A DNA stretch of 64,000 nucleotides from Pseudomonas fluorescens (lineage in GTDB: Bacteria > Pseudomonadota > Gammaproteobacteria > Pseudomonadales > Pseudomonadaceae): assembly GCF_000730425.1 (NCBI RefSeq), contig NZ_CP008896.1:4836001-4900000 (forward strand), in the 5' to 3' direction. The notes below the pieces were generated by a model. The model was not told where the DNA came from, did not search any database, and saw only the letters and a program-made list of their open reading frames with translations. Positions 7,607-19,873 of the stretch are shown here, one piece after another. The stretch's first letter is position 1; each line of letters begins with the position of its first letter. Position numbers and translations under genes: made by a program.

Positions 7607-9301
7607 TTAATGCACCAGCATGCCGGTGAACCAGTACGCCTGGGCGTAGGTGATCAGGCCGACAATCGTGGCGAAAAACAGGCTGTGCTTGAGGGTAAAG
7701 CGGAATAGGTCGGATTCCTTGCCCACCAGGCCGGTCGCGGCACAGGCCACGGCGATCGATTGCGGGGAAATCATCTTGCCGGTTACGCCGCCACTGGTGT
7801 TAGCCGCTACCAGAAGGGTGTCGTTGACGCCGATCTGGTGTGCGGTAGTGGCTTGCAGGGAGCTGAACAGGGCGTTGGACGAAGTGTCGGAACCGGTGAG
7901 GAATACGCCCAGCCAGCCAAGGAATGGCGAGAAGAACGGGAATGCTGCGCCAGTGCCGGCCAATACCAGGGCCATGGTCGAAGACATGCCGGAGTAGTTG
8001 GTCACGAATGCGAAGGCCAGCACCATGCCGATGGACAGGATCGGCCAGCGTAGTTCGTAGAAGGTCTCTTTTAAAGTGGTAAGACCAGTTTTTAAGTTGA
8101 TCTTCAACACCAGCATCGAGATCAGTGCAGAGAAGAAAATCGCTGTGCCGGTAGCGGAAATCGGGTCCAGTTTGAACACCGCGGGAATGGCAGTGGGGTT
8201 GATGACGATGGGGGCAACCTTGATCACCATCTGGTCCAGGTGCGGAATTGCAAAGTTGAACACCCAGCTGTACATCGACCCGCCGGCGGCGAACATAGCC
8301 TTGAATGGCTTGAGGGTCCAGATGGTGACCAGAACGGTCAGGATCAGGAATGGCGACCAGGCCTTGAAAATTTCCATCAGGCTGTAACGCGAAGCCACAC
8401 TAGTGCGCGGCTGGCCGAAACCGCCGACGCTGCCGGTGATGGAAATGCTGGAGGTGGCGCCGGCAATCTGGGCACCTGCGGTACGCTTGGGCTGCCAGAC
8501 TTTCAGAAACAAGGTCAGGGAAATCAGGCTGGCCAGGGCCGAGGTGATGTCAGGCAGTTCGGGGCCGATAAAGTTGGACGTGAAGTATTGGGTGATGGCA
8601 AAGCTCAAGCCGGCCACCAGGGCGGCCGGCCAGGTTTCCTTGACGCCGCGTACACCATCCATCATGAACACCAGCCAGAACGGCACGAACAGCGACAGCA
8701 GTGGCAGTTGGCGGCCGGTCATGGCGCCGATCTTGAAGGCGTCGATGCCGGTGACTTGGCCTGCGACGATGATCGGGATCCCCAGGGCGCCGAACGCCAC
8801 TGGCGCAGTGTTGGCAATCAGGCACAGGCCGGCGGCGTACAGTGGGTTGAAACCCAGCCCTACCAGCAGCGCGGCAGTAATCGCCACCGGTGCACCGAAA
8901 CCGGCGGCACCTTCGAGGAATGCGCCGAAGCAGAAGCCGATCAACAGTACTTGCAGGCGCTGGTCATCGGTAATCGACAGCACCGAGCTGCGGATGACTT
9001 CGAACTGGCCGCTTTTGACCGTCAGTTTGTAGAGGAATACCGCGGCGACGATGATCCAGGCGATTGGCCACAGGCCGTAGGCAAAGCCATAGCCGGCAGC
9101 GGCGAATGCCATATCGACCGGCATCTGGAAGGCAAAGATCGCGACGAGGATTGACAGCGCCAGGGTGATGCTCCCGGCAACATGGCCTTTGAGGCGAAAC
9201 ACCGCCAGGGCCAGGAAGAAAAAGACGATAGGAATAACGGCGGCCAGTGCGGACAGGCCAAGGCTGCCGAGTGGGCTATAGAGCTGTTGCCAGGTTTGCA
9301 T
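7607..9301 (-). CDS. lldP: L-lactate permease, LctP family
   Basis: 564 residues, highly hydrophobic, with about 12-14 membrane spans. LctP-family signatures: [27 protein letters not shown] in the N-half, [23 protein letters not shown] and [17 protein letters not shown] near the C-end. Proton-coupled uptake of lactate (L and D) and related 2-hydroxyacids across the inner membrane. It is the first gene of the lldP-dld unit, divergent from lldR across 260 nt holding a palindromic operator. A CA motif lies just upstream of the ribosome site, suggesting Hfq/Crc control. Confidence 0.95.
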   Translation of the reverse strand: MQTWQQLYSPLGSLGLSALAAVIPIVFFFLALAVFRLKGHVAGSITLALSILVAIFAFQMPVDMAFAAAGYGFAYGLWPIAWIIVAAVFLYKLTVKSGQFEVIRSSVLSITDDQRLQVLLIGFCFGAFLEGAAGFGAPVAITAALLVGLGFNPLYAAGLCLIANTAPVAFGALGIPIIVAGQVTGIDAFKIGAMTGRQLPLLSLFVPFWLVFMMDGVRGVKETWPAALVAGLSFAITQYFTSNFIGPELPDITSALASLISLTLFLKVWQPKRTAGAQIAGATSSISITGSVGGFGQPRTSVASRYSLMEIFKAWSPFLILTVLVTIWTLKPFKAMFAAGGSMYSWVFNFAIPHLDQMVIKVAPIVINPTAIPAVFKLDPISATGTAIFFSALISMLVLKINLKTGLTTLKETFYELRWPILSIGMVLAFAFVTNYSGMSSTMALVLAGTGAAFPFFSPFLGWLGVFLTGSDTSSNALFSSLQATTAHQIGVNDTLLVAANTSGGVTGKMISPQSIAVACAATGLVGKESDLFRFTLKHSLFFATIVGLITYAQAYWFTGMLVH

Positions 9302-9317
9302 ATGGGGTGGCCCCTAA

Positions 9318-9325
9318 TTGTTGTT
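9318..9325 (-). promoter_or_regulatory. CA motif (Hfq/Crc target) upstream of lldP
   Basis: On the minus strand AACAACAA, a match to AANAANAA, lies 17-24 nt before the lldP ATG, directly upstream of AGGGG (the likely Shine-Dalgarno). Hfq/Crc repression acts on such motifs in Pseudomonas (established); that this one is used is inference. Confidence 0.5.
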
Positions 9326-9352
9326 GGTCATGCATATTCAGTCGATTTGGGT

Positions 9353-9369
9353 AATTGGTAAGACCAATT
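9353..9369. promoter_or_regulatory. LldR operator
   Basis: AATTGGTAAGACCAATT is a perfect 7-3-7 palindrome, identical in form to the AATTGGT-N3-ACCAATT operators of the GntR/FadR-type regulators PdhR and LldR. It lies 52 nt upstream of lldP and about 190 nt upstream of the divergent lldR, so repression of lldP-dld relieved by lactate is expected. Confidence 0.85.
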
Positions 9370-9561
9370 TACAATCACTGATGGCTAGGTTAAGAGCCTT
9401 CGGGGTGATGTGTCAATTTGCCGCCTGAGAAACTTTGGTCGCATGTCGACGGGCGTGGGGTCTGATCGGTGTAATCAAAGGGGCTCTGATAGGTGCCGGC
9501 AGCGCGGCAATAGGCCAGAATAGAGGGCCCGGCGAGTGGCCGGGATCGTGGAGAGTCAGTT

Positions 9562-10329
9562 ATGGCGTTTGATCAGGTGCGTCAGCGCCGTTTGTCCGAC
9601 GATATTGTCGAGCAGCTTGAGGGCATGATCCTTGAGGGCACGTTGAAATCGGGCGAGCGATTGCCCGCCGAGCGCGCACTGGCTGAACAGTTCGGTGTGT
9701 CGCGCCCGTCGTTGCGCGAGGCGATCCAGAAGCTGGCGGCCAAGGGGTTGCTGGTCAGTCGCCAGGGCGGCGGCAATTATGTGGTGGAGACGCTGGGTTC
9801 AACCTTCAGCGACCCATTGCTGCATCTGCTGGAAAACAATCCCGAAGCCCAGCGTGATCTGCTGGAGTTTCGTCAGACGCTCGAGGCGTCTTGTGCCTAT
9901 TACGCCGCGCTGCGCGCCACGGAAGTGGACCGCGAGCGGCTGACTGCAGCTTTTGATGCCTTGCAGGATTGCTACGCGCGGGATGATGAGGTGAGCCGTG
10001 TTGAAGAAGGCGCGGCCGATGCCAGGTTTCACTTGGCTATCGCTGAAGCCAGTCACAATGCGGTATTGCTGCACACCATTCGCGGCTTGTTTGATCTGCT
10101 CAAGCGTAACGTGGTGACCAATATCGGTGGCATGTACCAGCAGCGCACCGAAACCCGGGATATGCTGATCGGTCAGCATCGGGATTTGTACCTGGCGATA
10201 ATCGAAGGGCGGGCGGAGCAGGCGCGGGAGGTTTCAACACGTCACCTGCTGTATGTGCAGGAAGTGTTGGAAGAAGTGCGTCAGGAAGTGCAGCGCATGG
10301 CCAGGGCGGAGCGACGCAAGGGAATGTAG
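9562..10329 (+). CDS. lldR: GntR/FadR-family lactate-responsive regulator
   Basis: 255 residues: GntR winged helix at about 8-75 (LKSGERLPAERALAEQFGVS, RPSLREAIQKLAAKGLLVS) and an all-helical FCD effector domain at about 95-240 with the Asp/His metal-binding pattern (FHLAIAEASHNAVL, GQHRDLYLAI). FadR subgroup. It is divergent from lldP, and the palindrome between them is the type bound by LldR/PdhR, so it is the repressor of lactate uptake and oxidation, released by lactate. PdhR-type pyruvate sensing is the alternative, but the neighbours argue for LldR. Confidence 0.92.
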   Translation: MAFDQVRQRRLSDDIVEQLEGMILEGTLKSGERLPAERALAEQFGVSRPSLREAIQKLAAKGLLVSRQGGGNYVVETLGSTFSDPLLHLLENNPEAQRDLLEFRQTLEASCAYYAALRATEVDRERLTAAFDALQDCYARDDEVSRVEEGAADARFHLAIAEASHNAVLLHTIRGLFDLLKRNVVTNIGGMYQQRTETRDMLIGQHRDLYLAIIEGRAEQAREVSTRHLLYVQEVLEEVRQEVQRMARAERRKGM

Positions 10330-10344
10330 CCTGCAATTGCGGCG

Positions 10345-10362
10345 CAGGGAGCAGGCTCCCTG
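10345..10362. repeat. Single REP-like hairpin between lldR and smpB
   Basis: CAGGGAGCAGGCTCCCTG, an 8-bp stem with a 2-nt loop, in the convergent lldR/smpB gap. It resembles the GGGAGC..GCTCCC core of Pseudomonas REP elements and may also act as the shared transcription end. Confidence 0.5.
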
Positions 10363-10395
10363 GCCACACAGGCTCGTATCAAGGACTGGGGAAGA

Positions 10396-10878
10396 TCAGT
10401 CTTCCTTGCCCTTGTTGCGTACGGCACGCTGCAATTCCCGATTGGAGTCGCGCTCGCGTTCGGTATCGCGTTTGTCGTATTCCTTCTTGCCCTTGCCCAG
10501 TGCGATCTCGCACTTGACCAGGTGCTTGCTCCAGTACCACGACAGGCAGACGCAGGCGTAGCCCTTCTGCTGTACGGCCGCGGCGAGCTTTTCCAGTTCG
10601 CGCGCATTGAGCAGCAGCTTGCGTGTACGTACCGGGTCGGCAATGACGTGGGTGCTGGCGGTCATCAGCGGCGTGATGTGACTGCCGAGCAGCCAGGCCT
10701 CACCATCCTTGAGCAGCACGTAACTGTCGACCAGTTGCAACTTGCTGGCGCGCAGACTTTTTACTTCCCAGCCGGCCAGGACCAGACCAGCCTCGAACCG
10801 ATGCTCGATGAAGTAATCGTGTCGCGCCTTTTTGTTCTGCGCGATGGTCCCTGTTGGGTGTTTCTTTTGTTTAGCCAT
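10396..10878 (-). CDS. smpB: SsrA-binding protein SmpB
   Basis: 160 residues from ATG 10878, the conserved [20 protein letters not shown] start of pseudomonads. Seen: the SmpB OB-fold with [24 protein letters not shown], then [18 protein letters not shown], and a Lys/Arg-rich C-terminal tail ([16 protein letters not shown]) that enters the decoding centre. It binds tmRNA (ssrA at 3764-4157) and delivers it to stalled ribosomes. Divergent from ratA, as in other gammaproteobacteria. Confidence 0.98.
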   Translation of the reverse strand: MAKQKKHPTGTIAQNKKARHDYFIEHRFEAGLVLAGWEVKSLRASKLQLVDSYVLLKDGEAWLLGSHITPLMTASTHVIADPVRTRKLLLNARELEKLAAAVQQKGYACVCLSWYWSKHLVKCEIALGKGKKEYDKRDTERERDSNRELQRAVRNKGKED

Positions 10879-11046
10879 AGGGGCGGCATTATAGGGAGTT
10901 GCGAGCGTGTCGGCTACGGTCAACCTGCGTGCTTGAGCGTGTTGGATGAATCCCGGACAATACCGCCAGTTTTCTGGTTTTTTTCTCTCGCGAATTGGGC
11001 AGTCTTTTCGCGATGTTTGCCGCTCAGCTTCGGAAATAACGCTCCC

Positions 11047-11481
11047 ATGACGACGCATATTCAACGCTCGGCGCTGCTGCCTTACCCGGCGCAAGCGCTC
11101 TATGACCTGGTTAACGACGTCGCGAGCTATCCGGATTTCCTGCCCTGGTGCTCTTCATCCATGGTGCTGGAGAGCAGCGATGAGCATATGCGTGCAAGTA
11201 TTGAGGTGTCCAAGGGTGGGCTTGGCCAGAAGTTTGTGACGAGCAATGTCCTCGTCCCTGGTCGATCCATCGAGATGAACCTGGAGGAGGGACCGTTCAC
11301 TCAGTTGCATGGTGTCTGGGTATTCAAGCCATTGGGGGAGAAGGCGTGCAAGATCAGCCTGGACCTGACCTTTGATTACGCAGGCTCCATTGTTCGGGCA
11401 ACCTTGGGGCCGTTGTTCAACCAGGCGGCGAACACTTTGGTGGATGCGTTTTGCCAGCGGGCCAAGCAACTGCATGGCTGA
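11047..11481 (+). CDS. ratA: RatA / COQ10-type START-domain protein
   Basis: 144 residues: SRPBCC/START lipid-binding fold starting [20 protein letters not shown] with the signature [11 protein letters not shown] and [20 protein letters not shown]. Known in E. coli as RatA, reported both as a 50S-binding association inhibitor and as a ubiquinone-binding COQ10 homologue; the second role fits the fold. The 3' end overlaps rnfH by 8 nt (ATG of rnfH at 11474), so the pair is translationally coupled, the usual ratA-rnfH arrangement. Confidence 0.93.
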   Translation: MTTHIQRSALLPYPAQALYDLVNDVASYPDFLPWCSSSMVLESSDEHMRASIEVSKGGLGQKFVTSNVLVPGRSIEMNLEEGPFTQLHGVWVFKPLGEKACKISLDLTFDYAGSIVRATLGPLFNQAANTLVDAFCQRAKQLHG

Positions 11482-11788
11482 ATCGCTGATTGAAATTGAG
11501 GTGGTCTACGCCGCTGTTGGCCGTCAGCGGTTGTTGAGCCTGGCGGTTGCGCCGGGTACAAGCCTACGGGCGGCGGTGCTGGCGTCAGGCATTGCGGCAC
11601 AGTTTCCCGAACTGGATATTGCCCGTTGTCCCTTGGGGATCTTTGGCAAGGTCGTGGCGGACTCTGAAACCCGTAGCGTGCAGGCCGGTGATCGCATCGA
11701 AATCTATCGCCCTTTATTGGCAGACCCTAAAGAGGTGAGACGCTTGCGAGCGGCAAAAGCAGCCGGGGCTCGGCGGCAAAATCCATAA
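11474..11788 (+). CDS. rnfH: RnfH family ubiquitin-fold protein
   Basis: 104 residues. UPF0125/RnfH fold with IEIEVVYAAVGRQRLLSLAV, CPLGIFGKVV, and AGDRIEIYRPLLADPKEVRR, the family's most conserved segment. Function is uncertain (named for co-occurrence with rnf genes; a beta-grasp fold). It starts inside the end of ratA. Confidence 0.93.
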   Translation: MAESLIEIEVVYAAVGRQRLLSLAVAPGTSLRAAVLASGIAAQFPELDIARCPLGIFGKVVADSETRSVQAGDRIEIYRPLLADPKEVRRLRAAKAAGARRQNP

Positions 11789-11804
11789 CCTGTGCAATAG
11801 CAGG

Positions 11805-11838
11805 CAACAAAAAGCCCGGCATGCCGGGCTTTTTGTTG
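11805..11838. terminator. Bidirectional rho-independent terminator between rnfH and bamE
   Basis: A perfect palindrome with arms AAAAAGCCCGGC / GCCGGGCTTTTT, extended by CAAC/GTTG, lies between the convergent rnfH and bamE stop codons, with U-tracts on both strands. Confidence 0.92.
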
Positions 11839-11847
11839 CGCGATAAA

Positions 11848-12375
11848 TTATTGCGGGCTTGTATCCAGAGGTTCTGGGGTTGGCACCGGAACGGTTTCTA
11901 CGCTGTCGATATCTTTCTGGATTGTGTCCAGCAAGGAGCCAGGCTTGGCCGGCACCTCGGACTTGGGTTGTTCAGTGTTCTGCGCTGGCGCAGTGACGCT
12001 GGTCCCGCTGTCCTTGCCCAACAGGGCTTCATCGCGGCTGACGCCGGGCATGAAGTCACCGGAAAGGCTGACGAGTTGGTCATTGCCATTAAAAATGACA
12101 CTGACGCGCTCCTGTTGGCGTTCCCCGCCTCCAGGCTGCAGGCTATAGAGGTAATCCCAGCGATCGGCATGGAATGTGTCGGTCAGCAGGGGATTGCCCA
12201 TGATAAACCGTACTTGCCGTCGGGTCATTCCCGGGCGTAACTGGTCTATCATGTCCTGCGTGACGACATTGCCCTGCTGGATGTCGATTTTGTAAACCCC
12301 GGGGAATGAACAACCGGCGAGTGCGAGCAGTCCCACAAGGGTGAAACTGGTTAGCAAGAGCTTGGTGTTTTGCAT
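11848..12375 (-). CDS. bamE: Outer membrane assembly lipoprotein BamE (OmlA)
   Basis: 175 residues: lipoprotein signal peptide with lipobox LAGC (Cys22), then the SmpA/OmlA fold ([50 protein letters not shown]). Anchored in the outer membrane as part of the BAM complex that inserts beta-barrel proteins. Longer than E. coli BamE (113) because of a low-complexity Pro/Thr-rich C-terminal tail, which is usual for Pseudomonas OmlA. Divergent from fur, as known for omlA-fur in P. aeruginosa. Confidence 0.96.
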   Translation of the reverse strand: MQNTKLLLTSFTLVGLLALAGCSFPGVYKIDIQQGNVVTQDMIDQLRPGMTRRQVRFIMGNPLLTDTFHADRWDYLYSLQPGGGERQQERVSVIFNGNDQLVSLSGDFMPGVSRDEALLGKDSGTSVTAPAQNTEQPKSEVPAKPGSLLDTIQKDIDSVETVPVPTPEPLDTSPQ

Positions 12376-12473
12376 CGGTGGGCGACTTCCACTATCTTGG
12401 CTGGGACAACGTAAACGCCGATCATACCCGTATTAAGAGAAGCTGCGAAGCAGCATCCGCGAGAAAGCTAACC

Positions 12474-12878
12474 ATGGTTGAAAATAGCGAACTACGCAAA
12501 GCCGGTCTTAAAGTGACTCTGCCACGAGTCAAGATTCTACAAATGCTCGATTCCGCCGAGCAGCGCCACATGAGTGCCGAAGATGTCTACAAGGCGCTGA
12601 TGGAGTCTAACGAGGACGTCGGCCTGGCCACGGTTTACCGTGTACTGACCCAGTTTGAAGCCGCAGGGCTGGTGGTTCGTCATAATTTCGACGGCGGTCA
12701 TGCAGTTTTTGAACTGGCTGACGGTGGTCATCACGACCACATGGTTGACCTGGATACCAATGAGGTTATCGAGTTCACCAGTCCTGCAATCGAGAAGCTC
12801 CAGCATGAGATCGCTGAGCAGCATGGATTCGATTTGGTGGACCATAATCTGGTCCTGTACATACGTAAGAAAAAGTAA
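12474..12878 (+). CDS. fur: Ferric uptake regulator Fur
   Basis: 134 residues: winged helix 1-83 (LPRVKILQMLDS, GLATVYRVLTQFEAAGLV) and a C-terminal dimerisation/metal domain with the HHDHM motif (H86, H87, H89) and E80. It represses iron uptake genes with Fe2+ as corepressor. Odd: there is no cysteine anywhere in the protein, so the CxxC structural zinc site of E. coli Fur is absent; from memory P. aeruginosa Fur keeps a single Cys where this protein has Leu in HMVDLD. Divergent from bamE. Confidence 0.98.
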   Translation: MVENSELRKAGLKVTLPRVKILQMLDSAEQRHMSAEDVYKALMESNEDVGLATVYRVLTQFEAAGLVVRHNFDGGHAVFELADGGHHDHMVDLDTNEVIEFTSPAIEKLQHEIAEQHGFDLVDHNLVLYIRKKK

Positions 12879-12910
12879 GAAAACCACGCAGACTCACTCT
12901 GCGAAACGAT

Positions 12911-12936
12911 CGAAGGCGACCCTAGGGTCGCCTTCG
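12911..12936. terminator. Terminator between fur and recN
   Basis: CGAAGGCGACCC / GGGTCGCCTTCG, 12-bp stem with a 2-nt loop, in the convergent fur/recN gap. The downstream side on the plus strand is TGCTTTC, only a weak U-tract. Confidence 0.8.
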
Positions 12937-12973
12937 TGCTTTCTGTCGATGGAAAATCGGGCTGGAATGGGGG

Positions 12974-14647
12974 TCAGGCCTTTGCAGTCACCACCATTTT
13001 CTTCGCATGAGCCAGGGACTCCTTGGTTAGGTCGATGCCGCCGAGCATGCGCGCGACTTCTTCTACTCGCTCGGTCTTGTTGAGTTTGGACACCGCGGTA
13101 TGCGTTGCGTGGCTGCCCCGCACTTTATGCACAAACAGGTGCTGATGCCCTTGGGCTGCCACCTGGGGCAAGTGGGTAACGGTCAAGACTTGGCCGCGTT
13201 CGCCGAGGCGGCGCAGCAATTGGCCAACAATTTCTGCCGTCGGCCCTCCGATCCCCACGTCCACCTCGTCGAATACCAGTGTTGGTACACGCGAGGTCTG
13301 GGCAGTGATGACCTGGATCGCCAGGCTGATCCGTGACAGTTCGCCACCAGACGCCACCTTGGCCAGTGCCTTGAGGGGTTGGCCCGGATTGGCGCTGACC
13401 AGCAGCTCGACCTGCTCCAGGCCATTGGGCTGCAGTTCATTGCCGCTATTGGCGTGCAACTCAATGGTAAAGCGCCCTCCTGGCATGCCCAGGCGTTGGA
13501 TTTCCTGTTCCACGGCGCAGGCCAGGCCGGTTGCGGCCTGGTGCCGCAGATCACTCAGCTCCCGCGCTTTTTCCTGGTAGTGACGGGCGAAAGAGGCCAG
13601 CTCATCGCCCAAGCGCTCGATGGATTCATCGTTGGCATTCAGAGTTTCGATCTCATCCAGCAGTTTTTGCTGCATGGCTACCACTTCGGTCGGCTGGATC
13701 CGATGTTTGCGCGCCAGGGTATAGATAGTGTCGAGACGTTCTTCGATCTCTTGAAGGCGTGCCGGGTCGGCATCGAAGTGGTCAAGGAAGCGGTTCAGTT
13801 CGCCAACAGCTTCTTCTACCTGGATCTGCGCACTGGTCAGCAAGGTAGTGGCTTCATTCAGTGATCCAGAGCCGCTGTTTACGCTCGACAGGCGGTTAAG
13901 GCTTGTCGTCAGTGCATTCAACACATTGCCGGAATCGCTTTCGCTGCATTGCTCGACAACCTGGCGGCAGATGCCCAGCAGGGTTTCGGCATTGGTCAGG
14001 TTCTTGTGCTCCTGCTCCAGCTGTTCCAGCTCGGTCTCGCCCAGTCCCAGGCTTTCCAGCTCTTCCAACTGATAGCTGAGGAGTTGGTGGCGGGCCCGCT
14101 GCTCGTCGCCGGAGTTGGACAGTCGCTCCAGCTCCTGGCGGGTCTGGCGCCAGCGCTGTGCGGCCAGTTGCACTTGGCGCGCCAGGTCGGTTGCGCCGGC
14201 GTACTCATCCAGCAGCCTGCGATGGGTGTCGGTTTTTAGCAGGGATTGATGCTCGTGCTGGCTGTGGATGTCGATCAACAGCTCGCCAAGGGCCTTCAGG
14301 TCGCCGAGGGGGCAGGGCGTGCCATTGATATAGCCTCGGGAGCGGCCCTCGGCAGTGATCACGCGGCGCAGGATGCATGGGCTGTCGTTATCGAGGTCGC
14401 GCTCGGCGAGCCAGGCACTGGCTTCCGGGATATCTGCCAGGTCAAAAGTCGCCAGGATATCGGCCTTGTCTGCACCGGGGCGAACCACGCCGCTGTCGGC
14501 GCGATCGCCCAGGGTCAGGCCCAGGGCGTCGAGCATGATCGACTTGCCGGCACCGGTTTCACCTGTGATTACGCTCATCCCGCGATCCAGTTCAAGATCC
14601 AGGTGCTCAACGATGGCGTAGTTATGTACGGACAGGTGAACCAGCAT
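12974..14647 (-). CDS. recN: DNA repair protein RecN
   Basis: 557 residues, SMC-like ATPase: Walker A GETGAGKS at 29-36, long central coiled-coil region (about 155-370, rich in QLEELESLGLGETELEQLEQ-type heptads), C-terminal ABC signature ASGGELSRISLA, Walker B TLVFDEVDVGIGG and H-loop TVTHLPQVAA. Acts in recombinational repair of double-strand breaks. A LexA box overlaps its -10 element, so it is SOS-inducible. Monocistronic, between fur and grpE. Confidence 0.97.
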   Translation of the reverse strand: MLVHLSVHNYAIVEHLDLELDRGMSVITGETGAGKSIMLDALGLTLGDRADSGVVRPGADKADILATFDLADIPEASAWLAERDLDNDSPCILRRVITAEGRSRGYINGTPCPLGDLKALGELLIDIHSQHEHQSLLKTDTHRRLLDEYAGATDLARQVQLAAQRWRQTRQELERLSNSGDEQRARHQLLSYQLEELESLGLGETELEQLEQEHKNLTNAETLLGICRQVVEQCSESDSGNVLNALTTSLNRLSSVNSGSGSLNEATTLLTSAQIQVEEAVGELNRFLDHFDADPARLQEIEERLDTIYTLARKHRIQPTEVVAMQQKLLDEIETLNANDESIERLGDELASFARHYQEKARELSDLRHQAATGLACAVEQEIQRLGMPGGRFTIELHANSGNELQPNGLEQVELLVSANPGQPLKALAKVASGGELSRISLAIQVITAQTSRVPTLVFDEVDVGIGGPTAEIVGQLLRRLGERGQVLTVTHLPQVAAQGHQHLFVHKVRGSHATHTAVSKLNKTERVEEVARMLGGIDLTKESLAHAKKMVVTAKA

Positions 14648-14671
14648 GATGGCCGCTCCCAGACTTTAGGT

Positions 14672-14687
14672 CTGTTTATTTATACAG
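14672..14687 (-). promoter_or_regulatory. LexA (SOS) box of recN
   Basis: CTGTATAAATAAACAG on the minus strand is CTG-N10-CAG with an AT-only spacer, close to the consensus CTGTATATATATACAG, and ends 25 nt before the recN ATG. Confidence 0.9.
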
Positions 14688-14708
14688 TGTTTTGTTTGGC
14701 GCTGACAA
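14679..14708 (-). promoter_or_regulatory. sigma-70 promoter of recN
   Basis: TTGTCA (complement of 14703-14708), 18-nt spacer, TATAAA (complement of 14679-14684), the latter inside the LexA box, so LexA binding would occlude polymerase. Confidence 0.65.
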
Positions 14709-14796
14709 TCCTGCGCCTTAGCTCAATTTGCTTGGATGACAGCGGTTTTTAGTGCGATGTGGAATGTGCGGGGAAGTATGAGACGGGACATGTCTG

Positions 14797-14826
14797 CCCT
14801 TGAACCTGGAAATTGTGGCCCCATAT
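14797..14826 (+). promoter_or_regulatory. sigma-32 promoter of grpE
   Basis: CCCTTGAA at 14797-14804, 14-nt gap, CCCCATAT at 14819-14826: close to the heat-shock consensus CTTGAAA / CCCCATNT, 54 nt before the grpE start. Confidence 0.85.
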
Positions 14827-14879
14827 ACCGGAACAGAAGCGCGAGTTGAGTTCGCGCAGGATTTTGAAAGGAGAAAACT

Positions 14880-15449
14880 ATGGCTGACGAACAGACGCTG
14901 GATACGCAAAACCCAGACGCCAACCAGGCCTCGCAGGCAGCAGGTGAAGACCTGGCGGCTCGTGTGCAAGTGCTCGAAGAGCAACTGGCAGGCGCTCAGG
15001 ATCAGGCTTTGCGTGTTGCTGCCGATCTGCAGAACGTCCGCCGCCGTGCCGAGCAGGATGTGGAAAAAGCCCACAAGTTCGCGCTGGAGAAGTTTGCCGG
15101 TGATCTGCTGCCGATCATCGACAGCCTGGAGCGCGGCCTGGAGCTGTCCAGCCCGGACGACGAAAACATCCGTGCCATGCGCGAAGGGATCGAACTGACC
15201 CTGAAAATGTTTCAGGACACTCTGAAGCGTTATCAGTTGGAAGCTATCGATCCACAAGGCGGCGAGCCGTTCAACGCAGAGCATCACCAGGCTATGGCCA
15301 TGCAGGAAAATGCTGACCTTGAGCCCAATAGCGTGTTGAAGGTGTTCCAGAAGGGGTACCAGCTTAATGGTCGCCTGTTGCGCCCGGCGATGGTGGTGGT
15401 GAGCAAGGCTCCCGCACCGGTTTCGCCATCGATTGACGAGCAGGCTTGA
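14880..15449 (+). CDS. grpE: Nucleotide exchange factor GrpE
   Basis: 189 residues: acidic N-terminus, long coiled-coil helix (about 25-85: [40 protein letters not shown]), and a C-terminal beta domain ([32 protein letters not shown]). Releases ADP from DnaK. RBS AAGGAG precedes ATG 14880. Its stop codon lies inside the -35 box of the dnaK heat-shock promoter. First gene of the grpE-dnaK-dnaJ chaperone locus. Confidence 0.98.
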   Translation: MADEQTLDTQNPDANQASQAAGEDLAARVQVLEEQLAGAQDQALRVAADLQNVRRRAEQDVEKAHKFALEKFAGDLLPIIDSLERGLELSSPDDENIRAMREGIELTLKMFQDTLKRYQLEAIDPQGGEPFNAEHHQAMAMQENADLEPNSVLKVFQKGYQLNGRLLRPAMVVVSKAPAPVSPSIDEQA

Positions 15450-15472
15450 AATCGTTCGTAACGACCCCATTT
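15445..15472 (+). promoter_or_regulatory. sigma-32 promoter of dnaK, overlapping the grpE stop
   Basis: CTTGAAA at 15445-15451, 13-nt spacer, CCCCATTT at 15465-15472: a perfect heat-shock promoter. The grpE TGA stop (15447-15449) is part of the -35 element. Confidence 0.93.
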
Positions 15473-15552
15473 ATAAGTCAAGCGTTTAAGTGCTACCGCA
15501 GTTAGCCACCACTGCTGCGGCAACCAAATCCAAAGTTTCGGGAGAGTGAATC

Positions 15553-17475
<1,923 letters not shown>

Positions 17476-17791
17476 CTTGGTCGCCCGGTTGACCGCTATC
17501 AAGCGGTGACTGGTAGGATGTCGCCGCGCGGGAGCTTGCTCCCGCGTTGGCGTGTCTGGGGTATGCGAATTTTTACAGCATGCGACAACGTTTGGATGCT
17601 GGCGGTGTGATCGGGAATGCTCCTGCTTTGCGATCGACAGTCACCGCGTTTTTAGCTGGGTCTCGGCTGAGAGCAGTAAAGACCAGGATCGTTGAATTTG
17701 ACGTGAGTTGGGTCCGGGCCTGTATTGGGGCTCAACGAGTTTGGCAAGCTCAGGAGGGTTTTGCTGGACGTCCTTAAGAGTGCAAAGACTT
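17476..17791 (+). other. dnaK-dnaJ spacer
   Basis: 316 nt without a credible gene. Contents: a weak dyad ACCGCT / AGCGGT near 17492-17507, a REP-like hairpin at 17527-17546, and then sequence with no clear sigma-32 motif. dnaJ is probably transcribed from dnaK readthrough plus an unidentified promoter. Confidence 0.6.
17527..17546. repeat. REP-like hairpin in dnaK-dnaJ spacer
   Basis: CGCGGGAGCTTGCTCCCGCG, a near-perfect dyad with the GGGAGCTTGCTCCC core typical of short REP sequences in fluorescent pseudomonads. It may also stop part of the dnaK transcript. Confidence 0.7.
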
Positions 17792-19733
<1,942 letters not shown>

Positions 19734-19741
19734 TTGCTAGC

Positions 19742-19780
19742 AAAAGCGGGCCCTGGGTATTACTCTAGGGCCCCGTTTTT
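19742..19780 (+). terminator. Terminator after dapB
   Basis: GCGGGCCCT paired with AGGGCCCCG (one bulge) around a 12-nt loop, flanked by AAAA and TTTTT; ends dapB transcription ahead of the carA leader. Confidence 0.82.
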
Positions 19781-19873
19781 ACCCGCTAAGCGACGTCCTG
19801 TCGCATTCTCCTGCCTTTTAGGCTCTTTAGCGGTGGACCAAAAAAGCCTTTTTCTGTAAGCTACAGCTTTAGT

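Noticed and set aside
17547..17777. A 76-codon frame in the dnaK-dnaJ spacer
   Set aside because: Begins beside a REP hairpin, lacks a ribosome site, and its composition does not resemble the neighbours.
19799..19820. ArgR operator before carA
   Set aside because: Only one TGTCGC half-site is present, without the A-rich second half or a direct repeat; too weak to annotate.
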